A DNA stretch of 64,000 bases, taken from NCBI RefSeq assembly GCF_900107435.1, contig NZ_FNPZ01000003.1:124001-188000 (forward strand). Direction: 5' to 3'. Shown here one piece after another: positions 34,449 to 43,180 of this stretch. Under the pieces are notes generated by a model, which saw only the letters and a program-made list of their open reading frames with translations, was not told where the DNA came from and did no database searches. How positions within the stretch are numbered: position 1 is the stretch's first letter; each line of letters begins with the position of its first letter. This stretch comes from Herbiconiux ginsengi. Its GTDB lineage: Bacteria; Actinomycetota; Actinomycetes; Actinomycetales; Microbacteriaceae. The translations under genes and the position numbers were made by a program.

Positions 34449-34909
34449 CGAAGATCGAGCCCTCGGAGGTCCCGGTGGTTCGCGTTCAGCGCCAACTGCA
34501 CTTTGATCGCCTCCTTCTTGTAGTCCGGCATCTCCGGATCGTCCAGGAGAGCATGCAGCGCGGCGTCCGAGTCGACGTGATTCGCCCACAGCTCGGGGAG
34601 CCGCTGCGGTCCGATCGCACCGATCAGCGTCAACGCTTCACTGCCCATTCGGGATGCTTCCGCGGAGTCGGTTGACCCGCCGCGGTTGTAGTTCTCGAGC
34701 AGGCGCTGCAGGAGCTCCTGCTCTCGGAACAGCCGCTGAAACTCGTGGTCCCGTACCGAGATCCGCTGCGCGTTCCTTCGATCTAACGCGCCGAGCACCA
34801 CGGCGACCACCGACGCCGTAACCGCGGCCAGCACAGCGGCCACAACGGCGCCGATGGCTGCCAGCACGGCTATTACCTGAATCCACAGCGCGAGTGCGTC
34901 TTGAGTCAT
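34445..34909 (-). CDS. Membrane-anchored coiled-coil protein
   Basis: 154 residues from ATG 34909. One or two N-terminal hydrophobic helices (about 8-43: IQVIAVLAAIGAVVAAVLAA) followed by a charged helical segment (VRDHEFQRLFREQELLQRLL) and a compact C-terminal helix bundle. Longer in-frame upstream sequence would cover the promoter of the 35140 gene, so the shorter start is chosen. Function unknown. Confidence 0.6.
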   Translation of the reverse strand: MTQDALALWIQVIAVLAAIGAVVAAVLAAVTASVVAVVLGALDRRNAQRISVRDHEFQRLFREQELLQRLLENYNRGGSTDSAEASRMGSEALTLIGAIGPQRLPELWANHVDSDAALHALLDDPEMPDYKKEAIKVQLALNANHRDLRGLDLR

Positions 34910-34936
34910 GTCTTCGATGCTAAGTCGGGAGGACAG

Positions 34937-35139
34937 CTGACAACCGGGCGGGTCTTCCCTATGCTTGAGTGCAGGCGGTTCTGGACCGCCTCTCTCCGAG
35001 CTGAGACCCCCACGCGGTCTCGGCGCTGAGGACAACGGCGGCCGATCCAGAAGAGCAGTTCCTGTCAGTTCATCGTCTCTCTTGAGGGCATGCGCGGCGG
35101 GCGTGGGGTGCTGAGCGAAGGCCCGGAACAGAGATTGAC
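34937..35139 (+). promoter_or_regulatory. Promoter and structured leader of 35140 gene
   Basis: CTGACA (34937-34942), exactly 17 bases, TATGCT (34960-34965). The transcript leader of about 165 nt begins with two hairpins: AGGCGGT/ACCGCCT (34973-34979, 34985-34991, five-base loop) and an 8-bp stem CTGAGACC/GGTCTCGG with one G-T pair (35001-35008, 35016-35023). No known riboswitch class matches by eye. Confidence 0.5.
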
Positions 35140-36348
35140 ATGACGACCGACAACGACATCACCCTGCGCTTGCAGAACCGTGAGCTCCAGCGGGATGCCC
35201 GCGCGTGGCAGCGGTTCGCCGGCATGAAGTACACCGAGGCGCTTCGCCTCATGCAGCATCCCCTCGCACAGGGCATCCTCGGGGACAGGATCAGCGCCCG
35301 CGAGCTGATCCGAGTTCTCACCGAGCACCAGGTGCTCGTGGACCTCGATGATGGCCAGACGATCACCAACCTGGGTGAGAACGGTTTGTGGTCCGCGTTC
35401 GAGCAACCGCTCATCTGCGCCGAGGAGCGCGACTTCCTCGACCTGGTGCTCACCATCGAAGTGCTGCGGATGTTCACGGTGACCCCCGCGCCGAACGACG
35501 GGGCGCACAGCTACTCCCTCAAGCACGTCGCGGAGAACTTCCTCGGAAGCGTGCTCAGGGATCATTCTTACGTGTCGAACGGCAAGCTCATCTGGGCGGC
35601 GGCGGCCCTGGGGCTCCCGCTCGCGGAGAGTAGCCCGGGAGAGCGGTCGCTGAACGCCAACCTCGGCCTCAACCCCCAGCAGGTACAGTACGCGCGTGGG
35701 ATGAATCGCCTCGGCACGCAGCCGCGCGCCCATCACCACCGCCCGCCGGGCTACCGGCACCTGCTCGCAGCGCTCGAGCACTACGCGAAGACGGGCGAGA
35801 CCACCGAACGTTGGAACGGTGTCGACGACGCGGCCGAGCCGCTGACGAGCCCGTTCCACGAGTGGCTGATCGCCCAGGTGGACTCCGCGGGGGAGCGGGG
35901 CGCGATCGGCAGTCGGGAGACTCTCGCCTTCGACTACATCGCCGGCATCGCCGACAGCGACCATGGCGTCGCGCGCGTACCGGAGGAGCTGCTGACGATC
36001 CTCCACAACGTCGGTGCCGCCGACGAGGTCTTCGACGCGGCCCGCAGCGCCATTGCGGAGTGGGCGAGGACTTCGTCACGGCCGGTGAGCATCCGTACCG
36101 AACGGATCTACGGAGACAAGCACGGCCACCAGGGCTGGGGCGCCGGCGGCGGAACAGTCGAGCGGTACGAGTACCTGTGCCCGTGCGGTGAGGGCACGAT
36201 CCTCGAGGAGCACGACAACATCCCTGGCTTTCGTGAGCACGACGTGAGGCTCATGTGCGGGAAGTGCAGCGCCGAATGGCAGTTCGTCGACGGGCGAGCC
36301 ACGCGCGACTGGCGCCTCGAGCCGATTCCGGCAGACGTCGGCGTCTGA
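35140..36348 (+). CDS. Unrecognised protein with C-terminal zinc ribbon
   Basis: 402 residues. The N-terminal 70 are helical and charged (RLQNRELQRDARAWQRFAG), the middle is rich in helices (LEHYAKTGETTERW, REDFLDLVLTIEVLRMF-like), and the end has a zinc ribbon: CPCGEG at about 348, then LMCGKCSAEW about 35 residues later. No signal peptide or membrane helix. Proteins ending in this CPCGxGxI...CxxC ribbon occur in actinobacterial accessory DNA, usually hypothetical. Nucleic-acid binding is possible. Confidence 0.65.
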   Translation: MTTDNDITLRLQNRELQRDARAWQRFAGMKYTEALRLMQHPLAQGILGDRISARELIRVLTEHQVLVDLDDGQTITNLGENGLWSAFEQPLICAEERDFLDLVLTIEVLRMFTVTPAPNDGAHSYSLKHVAENFLGSVLRDHSYVSNGKLIWAAAALGLPLAESSPGERSLNANLGLNPQQVQYARGMNRLGTQPRAHHHRPPGYRHLLAALEHYAKTGETTERWNGVDDAAEPLTSPFHEWLIAQVDSAGERGAIGSRETLAFDYIAGIADSDHGVARVPEELLTILHNVGAADEVFDAARSAIAEWARTSSRPVSIRTERIYGDKHGHQGWGAGGGTVERYEYLCPCGEGTILEEHDNIPGFREHDVRLMCGKCSAEWQFVDGRATRDWRLEPIPADVGV

Positions 36349-36409
36349 CGTCGCATCCTGGCACTCCGAGCGGCCGGCCTATCCCGGTATGGACGCTCGG
36401 AGTGTCAGA

Positions 36410-36943
36410 TTAAAGATCGCAGTAGGCGCCCCTGCCGTCGTTGGAGTAGGCCGGGCAATCGCTTGGCCCGCCCCCGCCCCCGGTGAGTAGGGATGCTGCG
36501 ATCCAGTAGCCGGCCAGGACTGCGAGGGTTACACCAGCAACTCTCCACCAGGGCCACGGCTGCTTTTTCACCCACTCGCCATCCTTGTTCTGCGCATCCT
36601 GAGGTTTCGCGGCCGGGACATTCCAACCGATGACTAGGAACAGCGCGGCGCCGGCGATGTCGAGGAAGAACCAGACCGAGCGATCGAGATAGATCGGGAT
36701 CGTGAAGTTCCAGACGATCAGCAGAGCGATCGCTCCTGCTACCCAGAGCCGCGCACTCGAGCGAAGCGCCAGAACTCCGACCACGATCGCGATGAAGCTG
36801 TTTTCCCACCGGAGCGCGACGTAGTACCAGCCCGGCAGCGGAAACAGGGCGAGCAGGAGGAACAGGGCGCCGATCATCCCCGGGACTAGCGCTGGCTTTG
36901 CAGTCAGGAGTGGCGCCCTCTCCCGCTGAACCTCTGCGGTCAT
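36410..36943 (-). CDS. Membrane protein
   Basis: 177 residues from ATG 36943: helices at about 20-40, 43-60, 65-85, 92-112 and 138-158, a cytoplasmic KPQDAQNKDGEWVKKQPWPW loop, and a C-terminal tail with GGGGG and two cysteines (CPAYSNDGRGAYC) resembling an excalibur-like DCP/CPAYSNDG tail fragment. Longer in-frame starts would overlap the promoter of the SIR2 gene. Function unknown. Confidence 0.6.
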   Translation of the reverse strand: MTAEVQRERAPLLTAKPALVPGMIGALFLLLALFPLPGWYYVALRWENSFIAIVVGVLALRSSARLWVAGAIALLIVWNFTIPIYLDRSVWFFLDIAGAALFLVIGWNVPAAKPQDAQNKDGEWVKKQPWPWWRVAGVTLAVLAGYWIAASLLTGGGGGPSDCPAYSNDGRGAYCDL

Positions 36944-37064
36944 CTTTGCCCCCGTCCCCTCAGACTCCTCGAAGAATATCGTCAGCGCCCCGCTGCGATG
37001 AAGCGCACAACCCGAGGCAAGAGCGCCCACAGACATCCCTGGAGTCAGCCGATAGCGTGGGCTC

Positions 37065-38681
37065 ATGACTGACCCGATCGTGTCTCCTCGGTCGATCTTC
37101 GACCCACGGGTGACACTAGCGACCTCGCTTGCAAGCCAACCCGGCGTCTACGCCCTTCTGGTCGGCTCCGGCGCGTCGACCGGGGCGGGGATACCCACCG
37201 GGTGGGGTGTGGTCGAGGCCCTTGTGCGCAAACTCGCAGCCGCGTCTCTCGACGGCATTACCGAAGGGCAGAGCTGGGAGCAGTGGTGGCACGATCACGC
37301 CGACGGAGCGCCGCTCGGATACTCGACCCTGCTCGAAGGCCTCGCGTCTACCCCGCCCGAGCGGCGTGCCCTTCTCGCCGAGTTCTTCGAACCGTCCGAG
37401 GAGGACCGAGAGTTGGGCCGGAAGGTGCCGGGCCCGGCGCATAAGGCGATCGCGAAGTTGGTCGCGCGCGGCACGATCCGCGTCATCGTGACCACGAACT
37501 TCGATCGGCTCATCGAGCAAGCACTCGAGGCCGAAGGCATCATGCCGCAAGTCATCACCTCGGATGCCAGCTTCCAGGGCATGGTGCCCCCGCAACACAT
37601 GCCGGCTACGGTCATCAAGCTGAACGGCGACTACGCGAGCCTGGATCAGCGCAACACCGTCGAAGAGCTCAGCAGCTATCCCGAATCCACTACCAAGTGG
37701 CTGGCTCGGATCTTCGACGAATACGGACTCCTCGTCTCAGGCTGGTCCGGAGACTGGGATCTCGCCCTACTCGCCGAGATTGAACGCACCATCAACCGCC
37801 GCTACCCGCTCTACTGGACCGCCCGAACAGAGCTCGGCGCGATCGGGAAGCGACTCACCGCTCGGCCGGGCGCGCACGCCGTTCTCAGCGTCACCGCCGA
37901 TGACTTCTTCACGGACATCCTCGCCCGAGTTGGAGCCGTCGAGCAGCTGACCGAATCGCCGGTCTCGCTCGCGATGAAGCTCGCGCGTCTGCGCCGTACC
38001 CTGCCCGACCCGGTCCGTCACCTCGAGCTGCGAGATCTCTTCGACACCGAACTCGATGAGCTCCGACGATGGGCCACCGAACGCGCGCACGCTCCCGCCG
38101 AATCCACCTTCGAGGCGGTAGACGCGGAATCTGACGAGATCTTCGCGCGCATTCGCCCGCTCCTCGACCTCTTCACCCAGGGCATCCTGCTGGACCGAGA
38201 CCGGCAACACACCGATCTCTGGTGCTGGGTGCTGCAACAGTCGCTCGATGCCCGCCAGGCAATGCTGGGCGGAAGCTACCTCGAGTGGTGGGAGAACCTT
38301 GCACACTACCCGGCCTTGCTCCTCTACCGAGCCGGCACCATGGCAGCCCTGACGGCCAAGCACGAAGACGTCATCATCGCCCTCGCGACGCAACCCACCT
38401 GGAGCAGCCCCATGGTCATGCAGGGCGCCGAGGTTCAAGCCCACGGCGTCCTGCACCCCCTTGTGGTCCTCGATCGCGAGGTCGTCGAGCAGCTGCCGCG
38501 ATGGGGCAAATCCAAGCCCTACTTCGCCATCAGCCGGCTATTGCGAAAACAGCTCGAACCCATCGCCCGCGAACTGACCTCACAGCCAAGCCGGCTCCTC
38601 GACCGCATGGAATATCGCATCGCGCTCGCTGACTACCTTCACCGACAGCAGCACGCTCTACTACCCGCCATACGGCGGTGA
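37065..38681 (+). CDS. SIR2-like protein with apparent C-terminal frameshift
   Basis: 538 residues as read. NAD-site GSGAST (34-39) with GAGIP, TTNFDRLIEQAL (143-154) and VIKLNGDY (183-190) define a SIR2-like domain; the remaining 340 residues are helical. The usual sirtuin His is Asn187. The frame ends ALLPAIRR, but from about 38645 the +1 frame continues as strongly coding sequence (TLYYPPYGGDFLGAWPYRDD, then TPWAIGREPDTFATKLKAMD) to TAA 38851-38853, about 67 residues. One indel has probably separated the true C-terminus. Family members deplete NAD in phage defence; here that is inference. Confidence 0.82.
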   Translation: MTDPIVSPRSIFDPRVTLATSLASQPGVYALLVGSGASTGAGIPTGWGVVEALVRKLAAASLDGITEGQSWEQWWHDHADGAPLGYSTLLEGLASTPPERRALLAEFFEPSEEDRELGRKVPGPAHKAIAKLVARGTIRVIVTTNFDRLIEQALEAEGIMPQVITSDASFQGMVPPQHMPATVIKLNGDYASLDQRNTVEELSSYPESTTKWLARIFDEYGLLVSGWSGDWDLALLAEIERTINRRYPLYWTARTELGAIGKRLTARPGAHAVLSVTADDFFTDILARVGAVEQLTESPVSLAMKLARLRRTLPDPVRHLELRDLFDTELDELRRWATERAHAPAESTFEAVDAESDEIFARIRPLLDLFTQGILLDRDRQHTDLWCWVLQQSLDARQAMLGGSYLEWWENLAHYPALLLYRAGTMAALTAKHEDVIIALATQPTWSSPMVMQGAEVQAHGVLHPLVVLDREVVEQLPRWGKSKPYFAISRLLRKQLEPIARELTSQPSRLLDRMEYRIALADYLHRQQHALLPAIRR

Positions 38682-38853
38682 CTTCCTCGGAGCGTGGCCC
38701 TACCGCGACGACGACCAAGAGCATCTGCAGCCCACCGAAGACTTCCTGAAATCAGGCGACACCACCCCCTGGGCGATCGGACGCGAACCAGACACCTTCG
38801 CCACCAAACTCAAAGCGATGGACACCCGCTTCCGTTCTATACGACCCACGTAA
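38645..38853 (+). pseudogene. Out-of-frame C-terminus of the SIR2-like gene
   Basis: About 67 codons in the +1 frame with no start codon of their own and nearly every third position G or C. They overlap the end of the SIR2 frame and end at TAA 38851. The natural reading is the displaced tail of the SIR2 protein. Confidence 0.65.
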
Positions 38854-38933
38854 ACGTCGACAGGTTGTTGGATGATGCCTTTCCATGGTTGTCGACTGCA
38901 TGTAGTGTCCGGGCGGCTCAATACGATGAGCAC

Positions 38934-41900
38934 ATGTCCGAGAACGCAATTGCGCATCCAGATGGAGACAACCTCCGACCGGGAGAGGAACTGCGTCTGA
39001 CGAGCCTGGCACCGGCGTTCGACGACAAGCAGCATCAGCTGTACTACGACTTGCTCGTCCGCGCGATCGACGCCGAAGGTACACGCAACATCGCGCTCAC
39101 TGGCGCATACGGCACTGGCAAGAGCAGCATCCTCCAGCGTCTCAGCGAGACTCACGGGGTCCGAACGGTACAGCTCTCGCTCTCGACAATCGCGCCCGGC
39201 GACCACGACACAGACGCCGCCAGCCAGAACTCTGCCGAGAATGGGCCGGCGTCGCGCACGAACCAGATCCAGAAGGAGATCGTCAAACAGCTGCTGTATC
39301 GGCTGCCTCCCGAAGCCGTGCCGCGATCGAGATTCCGTCGGGCGAGTGCATCGAACAGGCGTCGTGACTGGGTGGTCGCCGGCGCCATCGGCGCCGCCGT
39401 CTTCATAGTTCTCCTTGGGTTAGGACTCGTCCAACCGCTAGTAGAGGCCCTCTTACCGGTTCTGTGGCGGCAGATCGTCGCATACGTCCTTATTCTGGGG
39501 CTGGCGGTGGGCGCTACTTGGGCGATCATCAGCGTGCTCCGCTCACGGCCGACGATAAGTGCGTCCGTTCAGGCCGGCGCCGCAACGGTCACCCTTTCGA
39601 AGCAATCGGACACATACTTCGACGAGTACTTGGACGAGATCGTGTACTTCTTCCAAGTGAGCCGCCGAAACATCGTCGTTTTAGAGGACATCGACCGGTT
39701 CGAAGACGTGCAGGTCTTCGACACACTCCGCGCGTTGAACGGCCTGTTAAACAGTTCGGATCAAGTCGGCCAACGCATCATCTTCATCTACGCCATACGC
39801 GACAGCGTGTTCGAGCAGATCGGCGCGCCGCGGCGAGACGGTAAAGACCTCCCTGCCGTGATCGAGGACTCTGACCGCGCGAAAGCGACGTTGAAGCGCG
39901 CGAGCCGCACGAAATTCTTCGACGTGATCGTCCCGGTAGTGCCGTTTGTCAGCGCCGACAACGCCCGTGACTTGATGTCGGACGCAATGGCGAGCGATGA
40001 CTTCAAGATCAACCCCGCACTCATACGTCTTGCCGCCCGCCACGTCGCCGACATGCGGATGATTCACAACGTTCGCAACGAGTTCGAGGTGTACCGAAAC
40101 CGTCTTGTCGTTCCGGCGAGCCGCATTCCGGGTATCGACGACGATCTCGTATTCGCGATCGTGCTGTTCAAGAACACGCATCTCACGGACTTCGAAAGGA
40201 TCCGTCACCGAGACAGCACCCTCGACCTCGTCTACAACGTGTGGCGCGCTCTTGTACGTCAGAATCTCGCGACACGCGCCCAGCAACTAACGAGTTACAG
40301 AAACAGCCGCCACCTCGAGGCCACAAAGAACGCGCGTGCTACTCGCCTCGGACATGCTCTCCTCCAACTTCGCGATGGGCTGCTAGCGGCGGCTCAGGCA
40401 ACAGCGTCCCAGGCAACTGTCGAACTGACAGGCCCTGCTACAGAGGGCAACCTCGACGACGCCGAAACCTGGGCTCGGATCGCTGCCGGTGAACCCCAAC
40501 AGCTTCAACTCCGCGATCCGGGCACCTACCGCGCTCCGACGATCAATCTGTCATTCACCGCCGATCAGCTCACTGAAATGTTCGGCATCACCGTCAGCGC
40601 GGACGGATGGGAAGCTGCCGACCTCGCCGAAGTAAACGCAGCAATCGTGAAGGAAGAGCAAGCGATCGATTTCCTGCGACACCACACCTGGGAAGAGCTG
40701 TGCGCCCATCCCGAGTTCAGAGTCGACACATCTGAACTCGCACTCACGGACTCGTCTGGTGAGCCCCTCGACGGTGTGATCTCGTTCGATGCTGTGGTCC
40801 AAGCGGCACTCGAGTCAGACCTGGCACGCGACCTGGTCCGCCACGGCTTTCTCACATCCCACTTTGCGCTCTACTCCTCGAGCTACTACGGCAACCATCT
40901 AGGTCCCGACGCGATGGAGTACATCCGCCGTTGCGTCGAGCCCGGGATACCCGACGCATCGTTCCCGATGAGCGACACAGATGTTGTCCAACTCCTACGC
41001 GAACAGGACGCTGAGAACAGCGACACCGCCGACTTCTTCGGTGACGCGAGCGTCTTCAACATCGCGATCATGGACTATCTGCTCTCGAAACGGCCCGCAG
41101 CAGCGGCCACGGTCGCCCGACACCTGTCTCTCCTCGGCGAACAAGAACACGAGTTCCTAGACACCTACATAGCCCAGGGAGAGCACCCCGCCCGTCTGCT
41201 CGCCGCGCTGGCACCCTACTGGCCCGGCGTACTCCGATATGCGGCAGTGACCGCGCCTGTGGACGCCGCTGTCCGCCCCGCGCTTCTCAACGCTGTGCTC
41301 CAGGTCGCACCCAACGACGAATTCGAGACTGACCGAGAAGTCGGGCTAGTCATCCAAGCCAACTATAAAGACATGGATGCCATTTGCCAGCCAGTCTCGG
41401 CGGATCACGCCGAGATCGTCCTGCGGATCGTGAAAGCAAACGGCGGATCACTTGAGTCCCTCGCCGACCTAGACGACGCCGCAAAGGATATCGCAGTACA
41501 ACTCCGGATCTTCCCCCTAATCGAAGCGAACCTACGCGCCCTCCTGCCCACTGGTCCGATCTCGCTTGACACTCTGAGACCCAACCAAAACGTCTACGCC
41601 TACGCGCTCGACGAGCTCGAGGACTACCTCGACATCGCAAGCACCTCACCGCTGAACGTCCAGACCGTCGCCGATCCGAAGATGTTCGCGACCGTCTTGA
41701 CCGAAGCAGCAAAGCGTTCGAGCGCTGACTTGCTCGGCCGGCTCGTCGACATGTCCGGCGCTGACTGCCAAGTACCTGCGCTCAGTGACACGGGCGTCCA
41801 GGCATGGCCGTTCCTTGCCAGGAGCAACCGAACCGATCCCACGTTCGAGAACGTGTCTGAGTACATCGATCAGTTCGGAATCGACGAGCACATTGGTTCG

Positions 41901-42689
41901 CTGCTTAACAAGCACAAGAAGATCACTGACTGGCAACGCTTCCCCACTGAGAAGCGGATCGAAGTGGCCATCGATGTGCTCGCTGCAAGTAGCGCGATCA
42001 CTTCGACCAACACGCGTGTCCGCATCGCCGCAAGCATCGAGCCCGGGACCATCGAAGCAACCAGGATTACCCCAGAGACGGGCGACTTGGTCGCGCGGCT
42101 ACTGAAGCGTCGTCTACTCGCAGACGACGCGACCGCGTTCTCCGCGGACCTCATGGTCGATTGGGTGACCCTGGAGACAACGATCGCTGCATCTAAGAAG
42201 TTCGAGACGTTCGTATCACCCGAAGTGCTCGACGTCGCTAAGATCCCGCCTCTACTACGTAGTTCGTCCATCCCCGCAGCGACCCGACTCGCGGTCGTCT
42301 CAAGCATTACCGCTTACCTTGCTGGTGCGAGCCAACTGCAGGTCCGACCACTTGCCAGCGCCCTGGCTGAGAACGGATGGGGCTTGCCATACGAGAGCAT
42401 TGAGGCGTTGAGAACCGCTGGCGCGACTACCGGTCAAGTTGTCGCGCTCATCGCCGCTCGAGGAGACCGTCTTCCGGTCGACCAGCTCAAGTTGCTGCTG
42501 CGAGCACTGGGAGGCGACTACTCGCGCGTCGCGAACGGCGGACGAGGGCGCCCCACGTTCAATGTCGATTCGGCTCACACATACGTCTTGAATCGACTCG
42601 TCGGCGACACTATCAAGCAGGTTGAAACCGAGACCTTCAAACTCAAGGGACCGAAGCTGGTCGCGCCTCTCCAGCAGGCCAGCGTCTAA
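38934..42689 (+). CDS. YobI-type membrane P-loop ATPase, very large
   Basis: 1,251 residues from ATG 38934. RLTSLAPAFDDKQH then Walker A GAYGTGKSS (57-65), two membrane helices (about 146-166 and 181-203), and Walker B NIVVLEDIDRF (246-256). Residues 300-480 look like an ATPase lid and helical region; the last 750 residues are helical repeats with no known motif. The N-terminal layout matches YobI-family P-loop NTPases. It follows the SIR2-like gene by 80 bases on the same strand, so the pair may act as sensor (ATPase) and effector (SIR2). Confidence 0.82.
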   Translation: MSENAIAHPDGDNLRPGEELRLTSLAPAFDDKQHQLYYDLLVRAIDAEGTRNIALTGAYGTGKSSILQRLSETHGVRTVQLSLSTIAPGDHDTDAASQNSAENGPASRTNQIQKEIVKQLLYRLPPEAVPRSRFRRASASNRRRDWVVAGAIGAAVFIVLLGLGLVQPLVEALLPVLWRQIVAYVLILGLAVGATWAIISVLRSRPTISASVQAGAATVTLSKQSDTYFDEYLDEIVYFFQVSRRNIVVLEDIDRFEDVQVFDTLRALNGLLNSSDQVGQRIIFIYAIRDSVFEQIGAPRRDGKDLPAVIEDSDRAKATLKRASRTKFFDVIVPVVPFVSADNARDLMSDAMASDDFKINPALIRLAARHVADMRMIHNVRNEFEVYRNRLVVPASRIPGIDDDLVFAIVLFKNTHLTDFERIRHRDSTLDLVYNVWRALVRQNLATRAQQLTSYRNSRHLEATKNARATRLGHALLQLRDGLLAAAQATASQATVELTGPATEGNLDDAETWARIAAGEPQQLQLRDPGTYRAPTINLSFTADQLTEMFGITVSADGWEAADLAEVNAAIVKEEQAIDFLRHHTWEELCAHPEFRVDTSELALTDSSGEPLDGVISFDAVVQAALESDLARDLVRHGFLTSHFALYSSSYYGNHLGPDAMEYIRRCVEPGIPDASFPMSDTDVVQLLREQDAENSDTADFFGDASVFNIAIMDYLLSKRPAAAATVARHLSLLGEQEHEFLDTYIAQGEHPARLLAALAPYWPGVLRYAAVTAPVDAAVRPALLNAVLQVAPNDEFETDREVGLVIQANYKDMDAICQPVSADHAEIVLRIVKANGGSLESLADLDDAAKDIAVQLRIFPLIEANLRALLPTGPISLDTLRPNQNVYAYALDELEDYLDIASTSPLNVQTVADPKMFATVLTEAAKRSSADLLGRLVDMSGADCQVPALSDTGVQAWPFLARSNRTDPTFENVSEYIDQFGIDEHIGSLLNKHKKITDWQRFPTEKRIEVAIDVLAASSAITSTNTRVRIAASIEPGTIEATRITPETGDLVARLLKRRLLADDATAFSADLMVDWVTLETTIAASKKFETFVSPEVLDVAKIPPLLRSSSIPAATRLAVVSSITAYLAGASQLQVRPLASALAENGWGLPYESIEALRTAGATTGQVVALIAARGDRLPVDQLKLLLRALGGDYSRVANGGRGRPTFNVDSAHTYVLNRLVGDTIKQVETETFKLKGPKLVAPLQQASV

Positions 42690-43149
42690 GGAGTTCGCGA
42701 ACGCGGTACGACGCTCCGCGAGTTGGACAGCTGTGCCTACAGCGCCAGCTGCACCGCAGGCCGATTCCTTCGCCAGATGCAGCTGATCACAGGGGCCAGC
42801 TCTAACAGGGTCAAAGATCGCATGTGGTATTCCCGAGATGGCTCAAAGGACGTCAAGAGCACGCTGTAGCTCATGACATGGCTCGCCGCTCCCTAGGCAT
42901 GTCGATTAGCCCCCCGTCACCGGAATAGTCATCGGGAGGGTCATACGAGAGGAAGTGTGCCTTGGAATGTCGCGGCAGCTCCCGAAGGCAGAGCACTTCG
43001 GTGAACGATCCTCAAACGGGACACCCTGATCGCCATCGGATGGCCGGGGGCGCCAGTTCAAGTCCGAGAACCGCGGGGGCATGTGTCAGAAACCGCCTAA
43101 CGCGGCGCATATTATGCTTCCTCTCCAGCCTTGCCCGGCGATTCGGAAT
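42690..43149. other. Spacer without a supported gene
   Basis: 460 bases between the ATPase and the convergent ubiquitin-like operon. Only a 10-bp palindrome GTTCGCGAAC (42693-42702) and a tRNA-T-arm-like GTTCAAGTCC (43056-43065) without cloverleaf partners. Codon positions are not biased; nothing coding is supported. Confidence 0.5.
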
Positions 43150-43176
43150 GGGCCGGAACCGTACCGGTTCCAGCCC
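43150..43176. terminator. Hairpin at end of ubiquitin-like operon
   Basis: Arms GGGCCGGAACCG and CGGTTCCAGCCC around TAC with one mismatch (C-A). It begins five bases past the E1-JAB stop codon on the minus strand. No T-run. Confidence 0.5.
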
Positions 43177-43180
43177 ACTT

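Noticed and set aside
43056-43065. GTTCAAGTCC resembling a tRNA T-arm, possible att site
   Set aside because: No acceptor, D or anticodon arm pairs with it, and no integrase gene is in the window.
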